From Spirochaeta sp. (lineage in GTDB: Bacteria; Spirochaetota; Spirochaetia; UBA9216), in NCBI GenBank assembly GCA_003454605.1, contig DMKD01000061.1, positions 1-9,205 of the forward strand: a stretch of 9,205 bases of DNA, in the 5' to 3' direction. The notes under the pieces were generated by a model. That model had not been told where the DNA came from and made no database searches. It was given only the letters and a program-made list of their open reading frames with translations. The position numbers were made by a program, and so were the translations under genes. Positions 6,076-9,205 of this stretch are shown here, piece after piece. How positions within the stretch are numbered: position 1 is the stretch's first letter; each line of letters begins with the position of its first letter.

Positions 6076-7080
6076 TTATTTAACTGCTTCTAACAGCCTC
6101 GCTATAAAGTCTTCGTCAATATCCTTTTTAGACTGCTCATAAATTTCCCCAACAAGTGTTCTGAAGCTGTCAACGTCCGGGGTTTCATTAACAACCATTC
6201 CATTATCCAGAATATTCTGCATATATCCTGCATTGGATTCTCTATTCAAAGCTCTCTGATAAACAGCAGCCTCTTTCATGCAGGTTACAAACAGTTCCTG
6301 ATCTTCGGGACTGAGTTTTTCGTATGTGGCGAGATTCATCATGTCGATGTGCGAAGAGTAGACGTGTCTGGTCATTGACATATATTTCTGAACTTCAAAG
6401 AGTTTGTATTTGTCAATTACCCAAAGCGGATTCTCCTGTCCGTCAATTGTTCCCTGAGCAAGCTCGGTATTGATAGGCCATGCCATCGGAGTAGGGTTGG
6501 CTCCCAGCATTCTCCAGATTTTTACCTGAAGGGGAGCTTCCATTGTTCTGATTTTCAGTCCCTTAACATCTGCTGCCGAGGCTACCTGAACCATATTATT
6601 CGTAAGATTCCTGAACCCGTTTTCACTGAAAGCGAGTCCCTTGATATGATAATCGGAAAGTGAATCAAGAATTTCTTGTCCAAGCGGTCCGTCAAGGATC
6701 ATATCCGCCTGTTCGTTGTTTTTAAACAAAAAGGGAAGTGAGAGTGCATTGGCAAGTTTGCTTACATTTCCAACAGGTCCGGTTGTAATGATTGCAATAT
6801 CAACAGTCCCTAGCTGCACCTGCTGAATGATACTTCCTTCGCTGCCGAGTGAAGCGCTGTGCTGAATATCAAAAACGAACCTGCCGTTTGATCTGCTTTC
6901 AACAAGTTCCTTAAATTTAACAGCTGCGATATGCTGGGCTGAATCAGGAACAGTTACGATACCAATTACCATTTCCTGAACTTCGTTTTCTACATCCCCC
7001 GAGGCTTCATCCTGACCTGCGGCAAATAACGAAGATACAGTGATCATTGTTATGATCAACGCGATAAGAATTTTTTTCAT
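6076..7080 (-). CDS. dctP: TRAP transporter solute-binding protein (DctP family)
   Basis: This is the periplasmic receptor of the TRAP transporter, which captures the substrate and delivers it to DctQM. I start it at the ATG at 7078-7080 (334 residues), because AAGGAG sits seven bases upstream. A longer frame starting at 7113 would place that ribosome binding site inside the coding region. Residues 1-20 form a signal peptide (MKKILIALIITMITVSSLFA) with likely cleavage before AGQ. No lipobox cysteine is present, so it should be a soluble periplasmic protein. Family hallmarks are GFRN with R157, GLKIRTM with R178 (the arginine that in DctP/SiaP proteins salt-bridges the substrate carboxylate), and GTIDGQENP at about 210-218. 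The SEIIQQ-type helix and the PFLF segment (116-119) are also typical. The ligand is therefore probably a carboxylate (C4-dicarboxylate, sugar acid or similar), but it cannot be specified. Confidence 0.95.
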   Translation of the reverse strand: MKKILIALIITMITVSSLFAAGQDEASGDVENEVQEMVIGIVTVPDSAQHIAAVKFKELVESRSNGRFVFDIQHSASLGSEGSIIQQVQLGTVDIAIITTGPVGNVSKLANALSLPFLFKNNEQADMILDGPLGQEILDSLSDYHIKGLAFSENGFRNLTNNMVQVASAADVKGLKIRTMEAPLQVKIWRMLGANPTPMAWPINTELAQGTIDGQENPLWVIDKYKLFEVQKYMSMTRHVYSSHIDMMNLATYEKLSPEDQELFVTCMKEAAVYQRALNRESNAGYMQNILDNGMVVNETPDVDSFRTLVGEIYEQSKKDIDEDFIARLLEAVK

Positions 7081-7124
7081 TTCAATCTCCTTTTTGGTTA
7101 CAAAAATAGTCATTATTTATGTTG

Positions 7125-7153
7125 ATTTTACTATATAAGAATATCATATTCAA
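7125..7153 (-). promoter_or_regulatory. Predicted promoter of the dctPQM operon
   Basis: On the minus strand TTGAAT (7153-7148) is followed, after exactly 17 bp, by TAAAAT (7130-7125). The expected transcription start is near 7118, giving a leader of about 38 nt with AAGGAG before the dctP ATG. It lies in the 109-bp gap after rlmD, so the operon need not depend on read-through from rlmD. Confidence 0.55.
7139..7151. promoter_or_regulatory. Candidate operator: palindrome overlapping the dctP -35 box
   Basis: GAATAT-C-ATATTC is a perfect 13-bp inverted repeat (6-bp arms, one central base) that covers four bases of the -35 box. A dimeric repressor bound here would block the promoter. No regulator gene is present in the window, and AT-rich palindromes can arise by chance. 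Confidence 0.35.
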
Positions 7154-7189
7154 AATATATTGTACAGGATAAATCTTTTTAGAATGTAT

Positions 7190-8335
7190 CTATTTCCGCA
7201 GCACCGCAACAGTTTCAAGGTGGTAGGTCTGCGGGAACATGTCCAGCGGCTGAAGCTCTTCAACCCTATAGCCGGCTTTTTCAAGAGCGGCTATATCCCG
7301 GACAAGAGCCGGTGGTGAACAGGATATGTAGATAATCAGCGGAACATTGAGGCCGGCCAGCCTGGATGTCTGATTTTTAAGTCCGCGGCGCGGCGGATCG
7401 AGGATAATACAGTCGGTCTGTTTTGCCCAGCCTGCAATATTTTTCCAGGAACGGGCTACATCAGCTTCGAAGAACCTTGTTCTGCACTTTGGATACTCTT
7501 CCTTCAATGCCTCGGCCCTTTTTCGGCCTCGTTCGATTGCTGTTTTTGAATTATCCCAACCGGTGATTGATGCCGCATGAGCGGCAAACTGGAGACTGAG
7601 GTTTCCGTCACCGCAGTATAGATCGAGTAAGCGGGGATTCTTATCGGAGGTATGTTTTTTTACAGTGTCACTGACATAGTTAAGCAATTTTTTATTTATT
7701 TCTTCATTAACCTGAAAAAAATCGGCCCCTAAATCTTTCTCGGAAAATCTGTAGAACGGATGCACCGAGCCTTCTTCGTCCATAAAGAGGTCGAATCCGA
7801 CGAGCCCTGGATTACCGAGCTTGACTTTAGGCAGGTAATTATTAATCCTTTCATCAAGCAGAGGACAGTTGTCGATTTTTATCAGCTCATTGCTCGCAGC
7901 CCGGTAAAAGCCGTATTCCTGTGTGCCGTCTTCAGCTGATTGGGTCTTAAACCTTGCTGTGCGGCGGTAACCGAACTGTTTAGGCGATTCAATGATTGGT
8001 TTAATCTTCCCAGCATCATCATTCAATCGGTTCTTTACGAGTGCTGAGCGAAGCTCATTCACTTTCTGCGCTGTTTGAGTCTTGTAGTCGGCCTGCTGCC
8101 ACTGGCAGCCTCCGCATACACCTGAAAAGGGGCAGGGTGGTTCGATGCGGTTCGGCGAAGCTTCGATGATCTTTACAATCTCAGCTTCACGATAGCGCTT
8201 TTCCTGTTTTGTCACCCTGATTTCGAGCAGGTCGCCCGGTACACTGAAGGGTACGAAATATACAATGCCCTCATGGCGGCCGACTCCGCTGCCGCCGTAT
8301 GAGAGTGAATCAATTCTGATGTTAAGTGTTTCCAT
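7190..8335 (-). CDS. rlmD: 23S rRNA (uracil-C5)-methyltransferase, RlmD/RumA-type
   Basis: This SAM-dependent enzyme methylates C5 of a uridine in 23S rRNA (U1939 if it is a true RlmD orthologue). Counting from the ATG at 8333-8335 (381 residues), a TRAM RNA-binding domain occupies about 1-58 (SYGGSGVGR). The [4Fe-4S] ligands are C68, C74, C77 (CPFSGVCGGC) and C157. The SAM-binding motif is LDLYCGDGNLSL (237-248), preceded by FQVN (207-210). DPPRRG is at 313-318, the nucleophile is C339 in ISCSPP, and the catalytic base is E374 in HLETV. All key residues are present. The frame continues upstream to a TTG at 8362, but the nine extra residues precede the TRAM domain and have no ribosome binding site. 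It is somewhat shorter than E. coli RlmD (433). RlmC, RlmCD and TrmA are close relatives, so the exact target base is inferred. Confidence 0.9.
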   Translation of the reverse strand: METLNIRIDSLSYGGSGVGRHEGIVYFVPFSVPGDLLEIRVTKQEKRYREAEIVKIIEASPNRIEPPCPFSGVCGGCQWQQADYKTQTAQKVNELRSALVKNRLNDDAGKIKPIIESPKQFGYRRTARFKTQSAEDGTQEYGFYRAASNELIKIDNCPLLDERINNYLPKVKLGNPGLVGFDLFMDEEGSVHPFYRFSEKDLGADFFQVNEEINKKLLNYVSDTVKKHTSDKNPRLLDLYCGDGNLSLQFAAHAASITGWDNSKTAIERGRKRAEALKEEYPKCRTRFFEADVARSWKNIAGWAKQTDCIILDPPRRGLKNQTSRLAGLNVPLIIYISCSPPALVRDIAALEKAGYRVEELQPLDMFPQTYHLETVAVLRK

Positions 8336-8341
8336 AGTTTG

Positions 8342-8370
8342 ACTATAGCTTGACGGGCACAATATAGCAA
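8342..8370 (-). promoter_or_regulatory. Predicted rlmD promoter, implying a leaderless mRNA
   Basis: On the minus strand TTGCTA (8370-8365) is followed, after exactly 17 bp, by TATAGT (8347-8342). Transcription would begin about seven bases further on, at or next to the A of the rlmD ATG (8335). No ribosome binding site precedes that ATG, which fits leaderless translation. An alternative -10 (TATATT, 8368-8363) has a poorer -35. Confidence 0.42.
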
Positions 8371-8398
8371 TTGCAAATTAACTTAACTACGTTATAAT
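8371..8398 (+). promoter_or_regulatory. Predicted glpK promoter
   Basis: TTGCAA (8371-8376) and a perfect TATAAT (8393-8398) are separated by 16 bp. The start would be near 8405, with a leader of about 39 nt ending in AGGAGG (8432-8437), six bases before the ATG. The -35 directly abuts the divergent rlmD -35, forming the palindrome GCAATTGC (8367-8374). The -10 is one arm of the inverted repeat TATAAT-CA-ATTATA (8393-8406), a candidate operator for glycerol control. Confidence 0.52.
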
Positions 8399-8443
8399 CA
8401 ATTATAGCCGATGGTATATGCAGAAAGCAGCAGGAGGGAAAAT

Positions 8444-9205
8444 ATGCAGCAAAAATTCATAGCTTCAATCGATCAGGGCACCACGAGTACAAGATTCATC
8501 CTCTTTGATCAGAGCGGAACACCGGTCTTTTCACATCAGATTGAGCATAGACAGATATTTCCAAAGCCCGGCTGGGTTGAACATGACCCGATAGAGATCT
8601 GGGAGAATACCCGAAAATGTGTCATGGCAGTCCTTTCAGATAATAACGTTCGTCATGAGGAAATTACCGCGGTCGGAATAACAAACCAGCGTGAGACAAC
8701 CATGGCCTGGGACCGGACAACCGGTTTGCCGCTTTATAACGCAATCGTCTGGCAGGATACCCGCACTGCGGACCTGGTCTCCGAGCTGTCAAAAAACGGG
8801 GGACCAGATCGTTTCAGGGAGAAAACCGGCCTGCCTGTCGCGACTTATTTTGCCGGAACAAAGATGCATTGGCTGCTGAATAATTCAAAAGATGTAGCTG
8901 ATGCTGTTGCTGACGGCCGGGCGTTTTTCGGTACGATGGATTCCTGGATAGTATGGAAACTCACTGGCGGCCGCGACGGCGGTTCGTTTGTAACGGACGT
9001 AACCAATGCCAGTCGAACAATGTTGATGGACCTAAACAGTCTGCAGTGGGATCAGGAAATGCTTGATGTATTCGGTGTGCCGGCCGACGTACTGCCTGAA
9101 ATTGTACCCTCTGTACCATCGGAGCCCTACGGCTATACCAGAAAGGACGGAGCATTCGGCGGCGCCGTTCCCGTATGCGGAATTCTCGGTGATCAGCAGG
9201 CGGCA
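8444..9205 (+). CDS. glpK: Glycerol kinase, N-terminal 254 codons (3' end outside window)
   Basis: GlpK phosphorylates glycerol with ATP to sn-glycerol-3-phosphate in the cytoplasm, the entry step of glycerol catabolism and a source of the phospholipid backbone. Motifs are unmistakable: SIDQGTTSTRF at 8-18 (phosphate loop of the FGGY family), KPGWVEHDPIEIW at 41-53, and NQRETT with R83 and E84 (glycerol contacts). Also present are YNAIVWQDTRT at 98-108, Y135 (third glycerol contact) and GTMDSWIVWKLTGG at 163-176. The last is GDQQAA at 249-254 with the catalytic base D250, at which the window ends. The full protein should be about 500 residues. The ATG at 8444 has a strong AGGAGG six bases upstream. 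An in-frame ATG at 8411 is rejected because the ribosome binding site would fall inside the gene. The loop that carries the HPr-phosphorylated histidine in Firmicutes enzymes reads KDGAFGG here, with no histidine. Confidence 0.96.
   Translation, partial: MQQKFIASIDQGTTSTRFILFDQSGTPVFSHQIEHRQIFPKPGWVEHDPIEIWENTRKCVMAVLSDNNVRHEEITAVGITNQRETTMAWDRTTGLPLYNAIVWQDTRTADLVSELSKNGGPDRFREKTGLPVATYFAGTKMHWLLNNSKDVADAVADGRAFFGTMDSWIVWKLTGGRDGGSFVTDVTNASRTMLMDLNSLQWDQEMLDVFGVPADVLPEIVPSVPSEPYGYTRKDGAFGGAVPVCGILGDQQAA

Noticed and set aside
7081..7113. Upstream start for dctP (extra 11 residues)
   Set aside because: The strong AAGGAG would lie inside the coding sequence, and the added residues would precede a complete signal peptide.
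8411..8443. In-frame upstream ATG for glpK
   Set aside because: AGGAGG lies within this extension, directly serving the ATG at 8444, which matches the usual GlpK N-terminus.

Overview
The window looks like chromosomal DNA of a free-living, Gram-negative-type bacterium of moderate GC content, most likely a spirochaete (Spirochaetota). The pointers are a TRAP solute-binding protein whose signal peptide ends in FAAGQ (a frequent form in spirochaete binding proteins), a PlsC-like acyltransferase with a built-in zinc ribbon, and LpxL-type acyltransferases. None of these is decisive, so the phylum is an inference. I see no tRNA, rRNA, CRISPR array, insertion sequence or phage gene.

Layout. (1) At 1-440 (+) is the C-terminal end of a conserved protein, probably a secreted beta-propeller type of unknown function, cut by the window edge. 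(2) At 598-3790 is a three-gene acyltransferase cluster. Two closely related LpxL/HtrB-type acyltransferases, both on +, flank a PlsC-type acyltransferase on -. The first paralogue and the PlsC-like gene converge and overlap by 8 bp at their stop codons; the PlsC-like gene and the second paralogue diverge. (3) At 3791-4216 is a 426-bp stretch with no convincing gene. (4) At 4217-7080 (-) is a complete TRAP transporter operon in the order dctP-dctQ-dctM, with a promoter before dctP and a very strong perfect hairpin between dctP and dctQ. (5) At 7190-8335 (-) is an RlmD/RumA-type rRNA m5U methyltransferase with its iron-sulphur cysteines and catalytic residues. (6) At 8444-9205 (+) is the N-terminal 254 codons of glycerol kinase, cut by the window edge just after the catalytic GDQQ motif.

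How the genes work together. The acyltransferase cluster points to membrane glycerolipid or glycolipid acylation, perhaps membrane remodelling. The TRAP operon imports an organic acid or related substrate by ion-driven symport. GlpK makes glycerol-3-phosphate, which could feed lipid synthesis, but it is divergently transcribed from rlmD and not physically linked to the lipid genes. Most of the window is ordinary. The items most worth a second look are the paired LpxL-like paralogues around a zinc-ribbon PlsC, the intercistronic TRAP hairpin, and the compact rlmD/glpK divergent promoter, which predicts a leaderless rlmD mRNA.
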